64,000 nucleotides of DNA from Rapana venosa (Eukaryota > Mollusca > Gastropoda > Neogastropoda > Muricidae): contig CM054138.1 of NCBI GenBank assembly GCA_028751875.1, forward strand, positions 37,469,915-37,533,914, given 5' to 3'. The notes beneath the pieces were generated by a model, which had not been told where the DNA came from, did not search any database, and saw nothing but the letters and a program-made list of their open reading frames with translations. Below are positions 1 through 9,973 of this stretch, piece by piece. A program made the translations under genes and the position numbers. Each line of letters starts with the position of its first letter. Positions within the stretch are counted from its first letter, which is position 1.

Positions 1-697
1 GACTGTAAACAATGCTGTATGTGTATGAGACTACACAAGGTTGTATGTGTATGAGACCATATACAATGTTGTATGTGTATGAGACCATACACAATGTTGT
101 ATGTTTATGAGACTACACAATGTTGTATGTGTATGAGACCATACACAATGTTGTATGTTTATGAGACTGTACACAATGCTGTATGTGTATGAGACCATAC
201 ACAATGTTGTATGTTTATGAGACTGTACACAATGTTGTATGTGTATGACACCATACGCAAGGCTGTATGTGTATGAGACCATACACAATGTTGTATGTTT
301 ATGAGACTGTACACAATGTTGTATGTGTATGAGACCATACACAAGGTTGTATGTGTATGAGGCTATACACAATGTTGTGTGTGTATAAGACCATACACAA
401 TGTTGCATGTGTATGAGGCCATACACAAGGTTGTATGTGTATAAGGCTATACACAATGTTGTATTGTGTATGAGTCTATACACAATGTTGTATGGTGTAT
501 GAGACTATACACAATGTTGAATTGTGTATGAGACTATACACAATGTTGCATTGTGTATGAGACTATACACAATATTGTATTTTGTATGAGACTGTACACA
601 GTGTTGTATTTTGTATGAGACTATACACAATGTTTATGTGTCTGACACTATACACAATGTTGTATGTGTCTAAGACTGTACACAGTGTTGTATTGTG

Positions 698-700
<3 letters not shown>
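1..700. repeat. 28-bp minisatellite array
   Basis: About 25 tandem units of roughly 28 bp share the core caatgttgtatgtgtatgag, with small variants (gtttatgag, gcattgtgtatg). Because 28 is not a multiple of three, the minus strand stays open for 150 codons with an 84-bp super-period of His/Thr/Tyr-rich peptide. That is a by-product of the repeat, not a gene. Confidence 0.95.
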
Positions 701-731
<31 letters not shown>

Positions 732-790
732 TATGGAATTTATATAGCGCTGAATCTTGTAAAGCAACAAATCAAAGCGCTCAGATGACA
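701..790 (-). mobile_element. LINE-E 3' tail with (AAT)n
   Basis: (AAT)n at 701-730 is followed by an AT-rich stretch containing tatatagcgctgaatc and aatcaaagcgctc. Read on the minus strand this is a LINE 3' end finishing in (ATT)n. The same tail is recognisable at 30,677-30,775 (plus) and 62,093-62,170 (minus), where it is joined to a LINE C-terminal coding fragment. Only the last ~90 bp is present here. Confidence 0.6.
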
Positions 791-794
791 ATTT

Positions 795-1007
795 TTTTTC
801 TCGAGGATAATGGAATAAGCACTCATGTGCTTTTCTACATTCAGTCCCCATGTGTATGCGGTTTTGTAAATTTTGTCATCTGTTCCCACCGGCACACAAT
901 GGCCTACTCTTTCGAAAAGCGGAACAGGATTCAACGTGTGCGCAAGATGTTCTGCATGCGTTCGCACACGGGGCCTCGGTTTATAGTCTCATCCGAAGGA
1001 CTTTTGA
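795..1007 (-). mobile_element. SINE-A, 5'-truncated
   Basis: The body matches the SINE-A family: ggataatggaataagcac near the 3' end, the block around caccggcacacaatggccta, and cctcggtttatagtctcatc. The tRNA-like 5' head (top of the minus strand) is absent and the copy stops just after ccgaaggactttt, where the 28-bp array resumes. It sits inside the minisatellite together with the LINE-E tail. Confidence 0.85.
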
Positions 1008-1105
1008 GACTATACACAATGTTGTATGTGTATGAGACCATATACAAGGTTGTATGTGTATGAGACTATACACAATGTTATATGTGTATGAGACTATACA
1101 CAACA
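1008..1105. repeat. 28-bp minisatellite, right remnant
   Basis: Three to four further units of the 1-700 array (agactatacacaatgttgta type) continue directly after the SINE-A. The inserted block therefore interrupts one array. Confidence 0.9.
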
Positions 1106-1598
1106 ACTATGTATCAGAACAGAAGGCTGCAGAAGACAATGCATTATGTTGGGAAGCAAAATTTGTCAAGAAAAACCAAAAATTACATTCCTTTGAAAAA
1201 ATGTTGATGTAATGAAAGTACTATTCTAAAATGATTTCATTTCAAAAGTTTTCATCTTTGATTTTGCCATTAATAATTACAAGTATTTTATAATGGACTC
1301 TTTAAAATTTAGTTTTCTTTTCATGTGAATGATATGGGCATTAAAGCGAGATGAAAAAATCACTAAATCAAAACCTTGCCTGATCACTAATGATTCTCCC
1401 AATTTCTGCAGAATATCTGAAATCATGTAGGCGTGAAGTTGAAGACGACATGTAAGAAAAAGAGAGCCTGGAAAGTAGTAGCCACTCTTGATCTATATAA
1501 ATGTCAACTTCTTTGTCATAAAGATGATCCCCAATGTAATCATTGGTGGTCTGCTTCAACGGTTTGGCTGGCTCCATTTAATAAAAAGGTAAAGCATC

Positions 1599-1601
<3 letters not shown>
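1106..1601. other. unassigned AT-rich spacer
   Basis: No open frame, repeat or RNA gene is recognised here. The base composition is AT-rich and ordinary for the window. Confidence 0.5.

Positions 1602-1678
<77 letters not shown>
1602..1678. repeat. (GA)n microsatellite
   Basis: An uninterrupted GA run of about 38 repeats. Open frames across it (Arg-Glu or Ser-Leu polymers) are artefacts of the repeat. Confidence 0.97.
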
Positions 1679-1679
<1 letters not shown>

Positions 1680-1786
1680 GGCGGAAGCAGCAGGACAACA
1701 ACGTATTATGACTTCCATTATTGTTTGGCTTCACTGTTGCTGGAAGACCAACAAGTGCACTGGGAACAGTCTGGAAAGACTTTCCG

Positions 1787-1788
<2 letters not shown>

Positions 1789-1848
<60 letters not shown>
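1789..1848. repeat. (GA)n microsatellite
   Basis: A second pure GA run of about 30 repeats, 110 bp from the first. The sequence between them is not recognised. Confidence 0.97.
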
Positions 1849-2041
1849 ACTGAACACTGAAAATAATTTATTGCCATTAACAATAGTCTTTTTGGCAAGG
1901 AGCACAGTATGAACACAATTTAAACGATATGCTTTTTGCACAAGGAAATAATGAAAACCGAAAGAGGAAAGGGCATCTCCAATAACTATATTCAACCGAA
2001 TGCATTAATTGTTATCATACCTTAATTATTATCACAAGCTT

Positions 2042-2045
<4 letters not shown>

Positions 2046-2117
<72 letters not shown>

Positions 2118-2118
2118 C
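2046..2118. repeat. (CA)n microsatellite
   Basis: A CA run of about 36 repeats with one interruption (caaacac). It lies just beyond the 3' end of the minus-strand LINE-A. Confidence 0.97.
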
Positions 2119-2231
2119 AGTGTCATATTACCTACAAATCAACAACAGTATAGGAAAAATCGACCACCCGACCCTCAAATCGTATTCCACAAATATGGAA
2201 AACAAAATTTGTGCTACATTGAAAAGGTATA

Positions 2232-3315
2232 TCAATTTGCAGTTTTCTTTTTTCTGCTGTCCCAAGCAAGGTATATAAATTTTGCAAGGGATTTGAGAAA
2301 TTCTTCATCTTCGATCATGAGAATGCTAACTATATCTCTAATTCTTGAGATTTCTTCAATACATAAGAGGCATTTCTGACGGATGTCATCATACGAATTA
2401 CAATCAAACAAAAAATGCATGTGGCACATAGGGCATGGAGACTGTGCAGATTTGTCAGTGGAAAACCATGTTTTGCAGGCATTTAGGCCTAAAGTTCTTA
2501 ATCTGAATCGAGCAAGATTACTCCTGTGCCATTTCTGCGTTACAACTGTAACATACTTTTCTGTTTGTAAAACACCTTTAAAGGAAGAATACCAGTTATA
2601 CATTTCTGATTCTTCTATGCAAGCATGCCAGTCTTGTTTGTAGGAATCATTTTGTCTTTAAATTCCCACAAAAATCCTTGCTCAAATCCAACTCCCTGGC
2701 ACATCCACACAATACCAAATCCATGCGTTGTTAGTAATTGCTTAATAAAAAATGCCCAGTTCTGTTTCCCTGTTTCTAGTTGGATCAACAGCATCTCATA
2801 GGCTTGTCTGCACAATCTTGACATAGGAAGTTAAGTTAATTTTAACCAATACTTAATACACTTTACTTGTCATCTTATAAATAGAGGGTAGCGGCCAGTT
2901 TCACCATACAACATTTTGTTAGACGAGTGCAATGGCACTGAAAGGAATCGTTTCATTGCATAGGTGTGCACTTTTTCCATTTCATTATTAACAAATAATC
3001 CCCAAATATTTGCTCCATACATTAGCATAGGCTCGATTTGAGAATCGAAAGCTTCCAGAAAATTTAAAAATCAGTGCAGTTTAGTTTCCTTAAAGACCTT
3101 AGAATTTCCTTAGTTCCCCTTTTCCCTTTTTGGCAACTTTCACTCCATGCATTTTTGAAACTTAATTTTGTTGTGAAGGTGAGGCCTAAATATTTATTAA
3201 ACTTTGTGACTTTTATTTCAGTATTACCATAAAACCACTTCTCTCTCACTGAAAGATGACATCCCTTTCGAAAAACCATTACATTCGTCTTCTCTAAGTT
3301 AACAGACAGATTTTA
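2232..3315 (-). pseudogene. LINE-A ORF2 fragment: RT thumb and C-terminal Cys cluster
   Basis: After the SINE-A the RT resumes (LEKTNVMVFRKG, then EKWFYGNTEIKVTKFNKYLGLTFTTKLS) on 3,310-3,064. It continues with frame breaks through 2,824-2,615 (GFGIVWMCQGVG.EQGFLWEFKDKM) to 2,603-2,232. The last piece carries CPMCHMHFLFDC, the remnant of a CxxC-x(8)-H-x(4)-C type cluster seen intact at 29.09-29.15 kb, and ends shortly after DDIRQKCL. Multiple stops make it a pseudogene. Confidence 0.85.
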
Positions 3316-3654
3316 TTATTTTATTCTTTTATACTTTTATATCTAGGATAATGGAATAAGCACGTATGTACTTTTTTACGTCCAGTCCCCGTTTGTATGC
3401 GGTTTTGTAAATTGTCATCTGTTCCCACCGGCACACAATGGCCTACTCTTCCGAAAAGCGGAACAGGATTTTAACGTGTGCGCAAGATGTTGTGCGTGCG
3501 TTCGCACACGGGGCCTGGGTTTATTGTCTCATCCGAAAGACTTTTGGGGAGAGTGGAGTCTGCACTGATGTTAACTCCAGGGGAAAATATCTCCTTGAAC
3601 GGGAATAGAACCCGGGTTGTCAGATTGCGAGCGCACTAGGCTATCCCGTCCCCC
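3316..3654 (-). mobile_element. SINE-A, full length, inside LINE-A RT
   Basis: This copy has the whole family structure on the minus strand. A tRNA-like head at 3,654-3,597 has an A-box-like tagcctagtg and a B-box-like gggttctattccc. A body of about 240 bp and an A/T-rich tail at 3,316-3,345 follow. It is flanked by cagatt at 3,309-3,314 and 3,655-3,660, a candidate 6-bp target-site duplication. Removing it would rejoin the LINE-A frame ...EADRLN / LSVNLEK. Polymerase III promoter boxes are characteristic of tRNA-derived SINEs; the enzyme that moves it is unknown. Confidence 0.88.
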
Positions 3655-3656
3655 CA

Positions 3657-4319
3657 GATTCAACCTATCAGCTTCATATTTTAAATAATTTATTTGGTTT
3701 TGCAGCCCTAAAATAGTATTTGACAACAGTATAATGTCATCTGCGAATAGTTACAGGAATTCTTCTACACCTACTGGGATTAGTTGTATGCCATGTCTTC
3801 CTTTTTTGTTAATTCTATAGCTAACTCATTAATAAAGAACGAGAAGAGCAGGGCACTAAGAAGACACTCTTGTTTAACTCCCCTGGGACATTGAAAAACA
3901 TCTGAATACATACACTTGTCACGCACACATGCTATCACAGACTCGTACACACCTTTCAGGGCCTTATACATTTTGCCATTTACTCCATTATTGCGTAATA
4001 TATTCCACAGGACATTTCTATCAATTGAGTCACATGCTTTGCGAAAGTCGACAATTGCAACATATAGTTTTGTATTTTTATGAAGATATTTTTGGACTAA
4101 AGCATATGATGTAAAAATGCGATCTATTGTACTATAACCCGATCGAAATCCTGCTTGTTCTTCTATTATCTTTTCTTCCTTCTCTGCCCGTTTTGTAAGC
4201 CGTCTATTCAGTATATGTGTATAAACTTTACCCATAATACTTGTTAGTGCAATGCCGCGATAATTATCTGGGTTATTAACATCTCCCTTTTTATGCATAG
4301 GAATGATTACAGATTTGGC
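3657..4319 (-). pseudogene. LINE-A ORF2 fragment: RT palm
   Basis: The minus frame 4,298-3,780 shows RT motifs in order: MHKKGDVNNPDNYRG, then a helix ending in EEQAGFRSGYSTIDRIF, the catalytic-Asp region VAIVDFRKACDSIDR, and RGVKQECLLSALLFS (the usual GVKQGCLLSP, with G to E and P to A changes). Downstream on the same strand (3,757-3,657) the FADDI box follows after a frame break, then LQNQINYLKYEADRL, where the SINE-A cuts in. Conserved residues are partly lost, so it is an inactive remnant. Confidence 0.88.
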
Positions 4320-4943
4320 CTAGTCTAAGGGAAAAGTACCACTTTGAAACACATGATTAAACAAAACGACTAAAAAATTAACCACTATTTTGTTAGAATG
4401 TTTTAACATTTCACCTAGAATTTTGTCGGATCCAGCACTTTTGCGATTTCGAAGTCTTTTAATGCTGTCAGTCACTTTCATTTGATCAATTGGTTCATCG
4501 AATAACGACTCCTCACTTTGAGTTGGTTTTAAGTCCGAATTAGGCTCACTTTCTACCGTTGCGCCAAAACTTTGAAAGACAGCATGGAAATGATCAAACC
4601 ACTGATTTAAATTTATTTCATTGTAAATAGTGGTTATTCTATTTACTGTCCTGATCACTGACCAAAACAGTCTTGGGTCATTTATAGAATCCTTAAGCTT
4701 TTGATTTTTGTTTCTTCGAATTCATGTTTGTTTTGCCTTTTTAATTTTACATTTTCAGATCGTTCTCTCACATATAGGTCTTTCAGAATTCTCTTCCTAT
4801 TTTACTGTTTTACTTCTTTGAAAATTTTTCAACAGTCTTTACACAGATTTTTTCTTTTGTTCACATTCATAGTCAAACCACACATCAACATGTTTCTTTC
4901 TCTTACCAACCACTCTAACCATACATGCAGCTGCACTATACAT

Positions 4944-4945
<2 letters not shown>
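4320..4945 (-). pseudogene. LINE-A ORF2 fragment: EN-RT linker and RT fingers
   Basis: The minus frame 4,658-4,320 reads the basic linker and RT start: NQWFDHFHAVFQSFG, then KVTDSIKRLRNRKSAGSDKI and the GTFPLD stretch. The frame ends at a TAG where the related copy at 12.6-13.0 kb has Trp (LDWAKSV), so a single TGG to TAG change separates it from the next segment. Upstream, 4,930-4,690 carries further linker residues (VDVWFDYECEQKKK) with several stops. This is part of the reverse transcriptase of a retrotransposon and has no host function. Confidence 0.85.
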
Positions 4946-4946
<1 letters not shown>

Positions 4947-4992
<46 letters not shown>

Positions 4993-5030
4993 GACAGAGA
5001 CAGAGAGAGAGAGAGACACACACAGAGAGA
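4947..5030. repeat. (GA)n / (CAGA)n microsatellite
   Basis: GA run that becomes cagaga and cacaca at its right end. It abuts the 5' end of LINE-A copy (a). Confidence 0.95.
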
Positions 5031-5191
5031 GAATTTGTTCGAGGGAAGGGAAAAAGCATATACAACAACTTTTTTCATCCAGCTCTCGGGAAAAATATCA
5101 AACAATAAACCAATAATATCAATAATATTAACCCCAAATCATGTAATGAGAAAAGCAAACAAAATTTGTGGTAGATGACAGTGTAATATCA

Positions 5192-5338
5192 TATCAGAGA
5201 GCTCGAGAAAGAAGATGGAAGAGAAGAGGCGAAGAAAAAGAAGAAGGAAGAGGAGGAGGAGGAGGAAGGGGAGAGAAGATGGGAGGAAGGTAGATACAGA
5301 AGAGAGAGAGTGAGACAGAGGAAGAGAGGAGAGACGGA

Positions 5339-5413
<75 letters not shown>
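5192..5413. repeat. purine-rich tract and (GA)n
   Basis: GA/GGA-rich low-complexity sequence ending in a pure GA run at 5,340-5,413. No coding potential beyond the repeat. Confidence 0.93.
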
Positions 5414-5416
<3 letters not shown>

Positions 5417-5765
5417 GGGTAGCAATAAAATTTTAGAAGTCAAACAAAACGAATGTGCTTGTCCGAGTTGCTCCAACATCAATAAAAGGTATTAGAAAAA
5501 TGTATTGACAGATTAGAGAGCAGTTGTTTTTTCTTGAAGTTACCAAGTTAATATCGATTTGTCACTGCCTCTCTTACTTGTCTATTTTGAATATTTGTTA
5601 TTTAATGAGCAGTAAAGAATGTCATCTTAACATTTCCTTGAATTTTAGTTTGTTCCACTCTGTGTCATAACCTACATTATATATATTCCCCAGAATCCAG
5701 TGTGTCCCAGAGAACTTGATGAGCTACACGACCTCAATATATCACACTGCTGTATACAAGCAGGT
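5414..5765. other. unassigned spacer
   Basis: Nothing recognised apart from a few degenerate half-units near 5,700-5,765 (agctacacgacctcaatat), which may be diverged edges of the following minisatellite. Confidence 0.4.
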
Positions 5766-6166
5766 CCAATGTAGCTCATTTTAATGTTTAACTTATCTAG
5801 TATACCACAAGTCGATATAGCTCATTTTAATGTTTAACTTATCTAGTATACCACAAGGTCGATGTAGCTCATTTTAATGTTTAATTTATCTAGTATACCA
5901 CAAGGTCCAATGTAGCTCATTTTAATGTTTAACTTATCTAGTATACCACAAGGTCGATGTAGCTCATTTTAATGTTTAACTTATCTAGTATACCACAAGG
6001 TCGATGTAGCTCATTTTAATGTTTAACTTATCTAGTATACCACAAGGTCGATGAAGCACATTTTAATGTTTAACTTATCTAGTATACCACAAGGTCGATG
6101 TAGCTCATTTTAATGTTTAACTTATCTAGTATACCACAAGGTCGATGTAGCTCATTTTAATGTTTG
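5766..6166. repeat. 47-bp minisatellite, left half
   Basis: Eight to nine units of about 47 bp contain aacttatctagtataccac and ggtcgatgtagctcatttt. The same unit (48 bp, ggtccgatgtagtgcatttt) resumes at 10,447. The two halves appear to be one array split by the DIRS-like element and its foldback. Confidence 0.93.
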
Positions 6167-6167
6167 A

Positions 6168-6677
6168 TTTTATAATTAAACTAAGCTTACCTAGGAAGGT
6201 GGAGTTAATTAGGATTATTTCGAAACTATAGGAGGGAAGAGAAATTACGTGAGATGTAGAGACAATGTGGCAGCTGATACAGAATCCAGGAAAATAAACC
6301 TGGAAGCTGAATGGAAACTCAACCCTGCTATGCTGCATAATGCACTTTCACATTTGCAGGCCAAACCCTTTGTGGATTTATTTGCCTCAAGGATAAACAA
6401 GCAGTTTGCATGCTATATCAGTTACAGACCTGACCCAGAAGTCTATGCAGTGGAGAGGAGAGAAATTACGTGAGATGTAATAGCGGAGCTGCTCTGCCAA
6501 GCGAGTCAGTCAGTATTTAGCATATGTGTCCACTAGGCTTACAATAGGGAGGATATGTTCATCAGGATTATCTCAAATCATTGGGGAGGGCGCGCAATTT
6601 TTCTTCCTTCCAATAGATTAAAAATAATCCTAATTAAACTCCACCTTCCTAGCGTAAGCCTAGTTTACTTATAAAAT
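6168..6677. repeat. foldback (inverted-repeat) segment beside the DIRS element
   Basis: The sequence at 6,168-6,212 is the imperfect reverse complement of 6,622-6,677; shared cores are ctaggaaggtggagtt and its complement aactccaccttcctag. Between the arms lie an inverted RNase H fragment (6,258-6,440), a 21-bp direct repeat flanking it, and atatgtgtccactaggctta at 6,524-6,543, which is the reverse complement of ctagtggacatat just before the gap. The arrangement suggests rearranged DIRS termini. Confidence 0.65.
6258..6440 (+). pseudogene. inverted copy of DIRS RNase H fragment
   Basis: A 183-bp plus-strand piece (RDNVAADTESRKINLEAEW ... VDLFASRINKQF ... YRPDPE) is nearly identical to the minus-strand RNase H at 7,811-7,629, with about seven differences by eye. 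It begins and ends abruptly. A direct repeat containing agaaattacgtgagatgta flanks it at 6,238-6,258 and 6,459-6,479. It cannot function alone. It could be a reinserted fragment or a by-product of template switching. Confidence 0.85.
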
Positions 6678-6711
6678 TATTTCTCATCTATTTCTCATAC
6701 AAAGAAATCAC
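6677..6711. repeat. DIRS inverted terminal repeat, left
   Basis: Reverse complement of 10,412-10,446 with one mismatch over 35 bp. Abuts the foldback segment. Confidence 0.85.
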
Positions 6712-6740
6712 GCGAGACTTTAGCAACCTAGTGGACATAT

Positions 6741-7240
6741 NNNNNNNNNNNNNNNNNNNNNNNNNNNNNNNNNNNNNNNNNNNNNNNNNNNNNNNNNNNN
6801 NNNNNNNNNNNNNNNNNNNNNNNNNNNNNNNNNNNNNNNNNNNNNNNNNNNNNNNNNNNNNNNNNNNNNNNNNNNNNNNNNNNNNNNNNNNNNNNNNNNN
6901 NNNNNNNNNNNNNNNNNNNNNNNNNNNNNNNNNNNNNNNNNNNNNNNNNNNNNNNNNNNNNNNNNNNNNNNNNNNNNNNNNNNNNNNNNNNNNNNNNNNN
7001 NNNNNNNNNNNNNNNNNNNNNNNNNNNNNNNNNNNNNNNNNNNNNNNNNNNNNNNNNNNNNNNNNNNNNNNNNNNNNNNNNNNNNNNNNNNNNNNNNNNN
7101 NNNNNNNNNNNNNNNNNNNNNNNNNNNNNNNNNNNNNNNNNNNNNNNNNNNNNNNNNNNNNNNNNNNNNNNNNNNNNNNNNNNNNNNNNNNNNNNNNNNN
7201 NNNNNNNNNNNNNNNNNNNNNNNNNNNNNNNNNNNNNNNN
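6741..7240. other. assembly gap (500 N)
   Basis: Exactly 500 unknown bases, which suggests a placeholder length. It hides the catalytic part of the DIRS tyrosine recombinase. Open frames reported across it have no meaning. Confidence 0.99.
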
Positions 7241-7458
7241 TATAGCAATTACATACAACCCGAGTTGCTGGTCGCCAGGATTCCAAAATCAGGTCTGCTG
7301 CAGCATCTGTCAATTCTTTTCCTCCAAACCTTTCCCTGATATTCTGCATGCCAGAAGATGTAGGCTCCCTTTTTTACAAGGGGATGTATCTTGCATGGAT
7401 GGCTTGGAAGAAGGACATCCCTGGCTGCTGGAAGGGGAACAGGTTCTGCTATCAGCAT
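7241..7458 (-). pseudogene. DIRS tyrosine recombinase, N-terminal piece
   Basis: One minus frame (7,458-7,349) reads LIAEPVPLPAARDVLLPSHP, the proline-rich link usually found after RNase H in DIRS polyproteins. The next frame (7,349-7,241) reads ELTDAAADLILESWRPATR, which resembles the start of the core-binding domain of DIRS recombinases (typically ...SWRPSTRKQY). The two pieces are related by a frameshift near 7,349. The catalytic Arg/His/Arg/Tyr residues would lie in the gap, so activity cannot be judged. Confidence 0.7.
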
Positions 7459-7496
7459 ACTGGACAGGACTGGCCACTAGACTTGTGTTTTCCAGC

Positions 7497-7990
7497 TCAG
7501 GACAATGAATATGCCTGTGGTCTTCTTGGCGTTCTTTTTGGAGAACTTTGCAGAATCACACTGAAAGGAGGAAAAGCATAGAAATCAGTGAATTTCCATA
7601 AAATTGAAAAGGCATCCTTTGCATGGGATTCTGGGTCAGGTCTGTAACTGATATAGCATGCAAACTGCTTGTTTATCCTTGAGGCAAATAAATCCACAGA
7701 GGGTTTGGCCTGGAAATGTGAAAATGCATTATGCAGAAAATCAGGGTTGAGCTTCCATTCAGCTTCCAGGTTTATTTTCCTGGATTCTGTATCAGCTGCC
7801 ACATTGTCTCTCCCTGGTATAAATGCTGCTGAAAGGCAAATGTTCTTAGCAATACACCATTCCCATATAGTAGAAGTAATGTCATTGCATGATGGTGGTA
7901 CCAAAATGTTTAATACAAGCAACAGCTGTAGTGTTGTCTGTCAAAACTCAAACTGCTTTACGTGCTATATCCTTCTCAAAACACTGCAAA
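7497..7990 (-). pseudogene. DIRS RNase H domain
   Basis: A minus frame of 141 residues (7,922-7,497), with the region just upstream in another frame reading LTDNTTAVA, matches the DIRS-type RNase H that follows RT. Recognisable stretches are IWEWCIAKNICLSAAFIPG, RDNVAADTESR, FVDLFAS-like SVDLFASRINKQFACYISY, and DAFSILWKFTDFYAFPPFS. The domain removes RNA from the cDNA hybrid. Its N-terminal Asp region (TDN) is out of frame with the rest, indicating a frameshift near 7,920. Confidence 0.85.
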
Positions 7991-8400
7991 GCAAAAAGAA
8001 TTGCTTTAAGTTAACCTCATTTCTTCCTGTCAACCAAACAAAAACAGGTTTCAACATTTTTGTGAATTTTCTTGGTGCTATAGCTATACCATTTGGCAAA
8101 CAATTAAATTCGCACAATTCATTTTTCCTGCTTAACCTGAGCAGCTTTCTGTGCTCTGGCGATACCACAGAATGGTAAGCATCCTTTAAATCTATTGATG
8201 CCATGAAACAATCTTTTGTAATAAGCTTGAGTGCACACTGTAAAGTGTCCATCTTGAAATGGTGGTAGGTTATTTCTTTATTAAACTCTTATAAATTCAA
8301 GATCGTTCTGTGTGTGCGATCCTTCTAAGGGTGAGTAAAGATGGGTGATAAATATTGGCCCTCTTCAAACACACATTGGAGATGACACTTTTTTGGTCTA
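7965..8400 (-). pseudogene. DIRS reverse transcriptase, fingers and palm fragment
   Basis: The minus frame 8,252-7,965 contains LITKDCFMASIDLKDAYHSV (catalytic Asp of RT motif A) and ELCEFNCLPNGIAIAPRKFTKMLKPVF, typical of DIRS/Gypsy-like RT. Upstream, 8,330-8,253 adds EFNKEITYHHFKMDTLQ with an in-frame stop. After LKPVF the sequence runs almost directly into the RNase H TDN region; the segment that should carry the Y-x-D-D box and the connection domain is missing. The RT is therefore dead by deletion. Confidence 0.82.
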
Positions 8401-8486
8401 ATTTTTCAATCTCCTTATCAATGGGATCCACTTCTATTTCTGTTAAGCTTAAGTTTGTGTCAAACCATTGAGATCATAGTCGAGCT

Positions 8487-8978
8487 CTATTCTTTCCCCT
8501 TGATTAATTGAAGAATCTCATGGTCAGAGGTAAAAGATTTCCACTGATCAAAAGAAAATTGTAGCCTGCCAGCGGTAAACAGGTTTGCCTCTGTTTTTAA
8601 TTCTTCAAGCAACTTTGGGAGTGAAGTACAAAATTGACTCACCTCATTCTCCTTCAGTGACTGAGACTGACAATGAATTAGGCCTGATGTTTGTTGTTTC
8701 TCTTCATCACGTTCATGGCCCCAAAGTGCTTCTTGTTTCTGGTCCACTGGTTGCTGTTCCTCTTTCCTAAAAGAGGACTGGCCAGAAAACTGTTTTCGGC
8801 ACCAATCGTTGTAATGCCTGTCTCCACTGGACCCAGAAACACTCGCTCTTAAATGGTCCAATTCCTTGGCCTCTTGATAAACAGACAAATTCTCTCCAAA
8901 GAGTTTATCAGTAACAGGAGTACTGTCACTACAAATTTCAGCAGCAATGGTTGGGTAAAGGCATGGTTTTATTGCCAC
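8487..8978 (-). pseudogene. DIRS gag-pol junction ORF
   Basis: A 163-residue minus frame. Its last part, FTAGRLQFSFDQWKSFTSDHEILQLIKG, is the conserved lead-in to RT in DIRS elements (AGRL...W...T.D..IL.LI.G). The first ~110 residues are Glu/Lys/Gln/Ser-rich and not recognised; they probably belong to the gag-like protein. The first Met is not a proven start. The frame ends before the RT motifs, so a stop or frameshift separates them. Confidence 0.65.
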
Positions 8979-9190
8979 CCCTTGTTTGAGAGACAGGTCT
9001 TGGGATGCATGGCCTAACAGAGCTACCGAATCAGTCAGTCAAGAAACCACAGTTCCCAAAAGATCGGGGTTTTCTCTACACTGTGCCTCACAAATCGCAT
9101 GCATTGCTTTGGCAATAGTGCTTGTAGCATGCAAAACTGGGTGCTGTATGTGTGCCAATTGGAGATCGCTCTTCCTGGTGTTGGTTGGCA

Positions 9191-9720
9191 TTACTTTCCA
9201 TACCTCACTGTTTTTTCACAATTTGCTGGTCGCGAATGTTTTTCAGACAGCCTTTTGACTTTCTTATCGGAGAGTTTCTTGCAAAATTGTTTGTTATCAA
9301 GCTCCGCAATCAATGCAGAAACTTTTTGGCCCTCGTCTTTATCGACGTCGAGTTCATTGTCCAATTCCTTAATGAGCTCATTCTCATCATCGAAACTAAC
9401 AGAGAGAACATCGTCGTTGTCTGTTCTGTCCTCAATATCGGTATCAGAACCAGACTCGGAACTATCGTGGGTCAAAACGTCGCATTTACGTTTTTTGTCT
9501 TGTTTTTTCCCATCAGCACGAACTCCATTTTCTTGTGGCTTAATGGTCTTAATGTCCGACGAAACTTGAGATTGTATCTCCGACGTCATCTTGTGCATTT
9601 TCGGACCTAAGCTTTGGAAGCGGTGTTCCCATTTGGCATCAAGGCTTTCCAATTCTGATGCCGATTTTACTTTGGCACTTCGTCCTACTTCTTTCTCTCA
9701 TGATATACTGAGACGTCATA
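9191..9720 (-). pseudogene. DIRS ORF1 (gag-like) remnant
   Basis: A minus frame of about 153 residues plus ~15 upstream residues has no ATG at its head. It is charged: DKKRKCDVLTHDSSESGSDT, acidic repeats and a predicted coiled-coil-like ELIKELDNELDVDKDEG. Its position before the RT in the same orientation, and inside the inverted termini, makes it the likely ORF1 of the DIRS element, which would package the RNA. No catalytic motif is present. A homology search would be needed to be firm. Confidence 0.5.
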
Positions 9721-9973
9721 CGAATGCACACACGACAGTGGCAGATTTTTCTTTTTCTCAGCGTAAGCTGACCTTTGTAGGCTACGTAAGGGCTACGTAG
9801 TCAATGGAAAACTAAGTTACCAGGGCTGAAAACCTCAATACCAAATCTTAAAAAACCCCAAAACAAACTGGGTAAAATAGAGCAGTTTTACCTTGTTCGA
9901 AGCTTGGGACAATGCGCACACACAGAAAACAAATACCCACACATTAAATATAGACCTATGAAAAAGTTAAACT

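Larger units (their letters stand above)
2230..4945 (-). mobile_element. LINE-A copy (a), decayed and nested
   Basis: A minus-strand non-LTR retrotransposon fragment covering the EN-RT linker (about 4,930-4,660), the RT (4,660-3,064) and the C-terminal domain (3,060-2,232). The reading frame is broken by stops and frameshifts and by a SINE-A at 3,316-3,654. The protein matches the better copy at 25,371-29,703 piece by piece: a DPxLFWS linker, KSAG.DKI, NYRGIALTS, EEQAGFRSGYST, FADDI, VMVFRKG, KYLGLT, and a terminal CPMC.(x8)..C cluster. The endonuclease domain is absent; the 5' side ends in a GA run. This family encodes an enzyme that nicks chromosomal DNA and reverse-transcribes its own RNA at the nick. 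This copy cannot do so. Confidence 0.9.

Noticed and set aside
31..483. 150-codon minus-strand open frame
   Set aside because: Translation of the 28-bp minisatellite; no start context, pure repeat periodicity.
1..700. CRISPR-like array of 28-bp repeats
   Set aside because: Units are contiguous with no unique spacers, and the context is eukaryotic.
4701..5108. Plus-strand 135-codon frame
   Set aside because: Antisense of the LINE-A linker plus a GA microsatellite.
6688..7349. Several ~200-codon frames
   Set aside because: They cross the 500-N gap and have no sequence content there.
8986..9610. Plus-strand frames of 90-156 codons with hydrophobic stretches
   Set aside because: Antisense shadows of the DIRS ORF1-like region.
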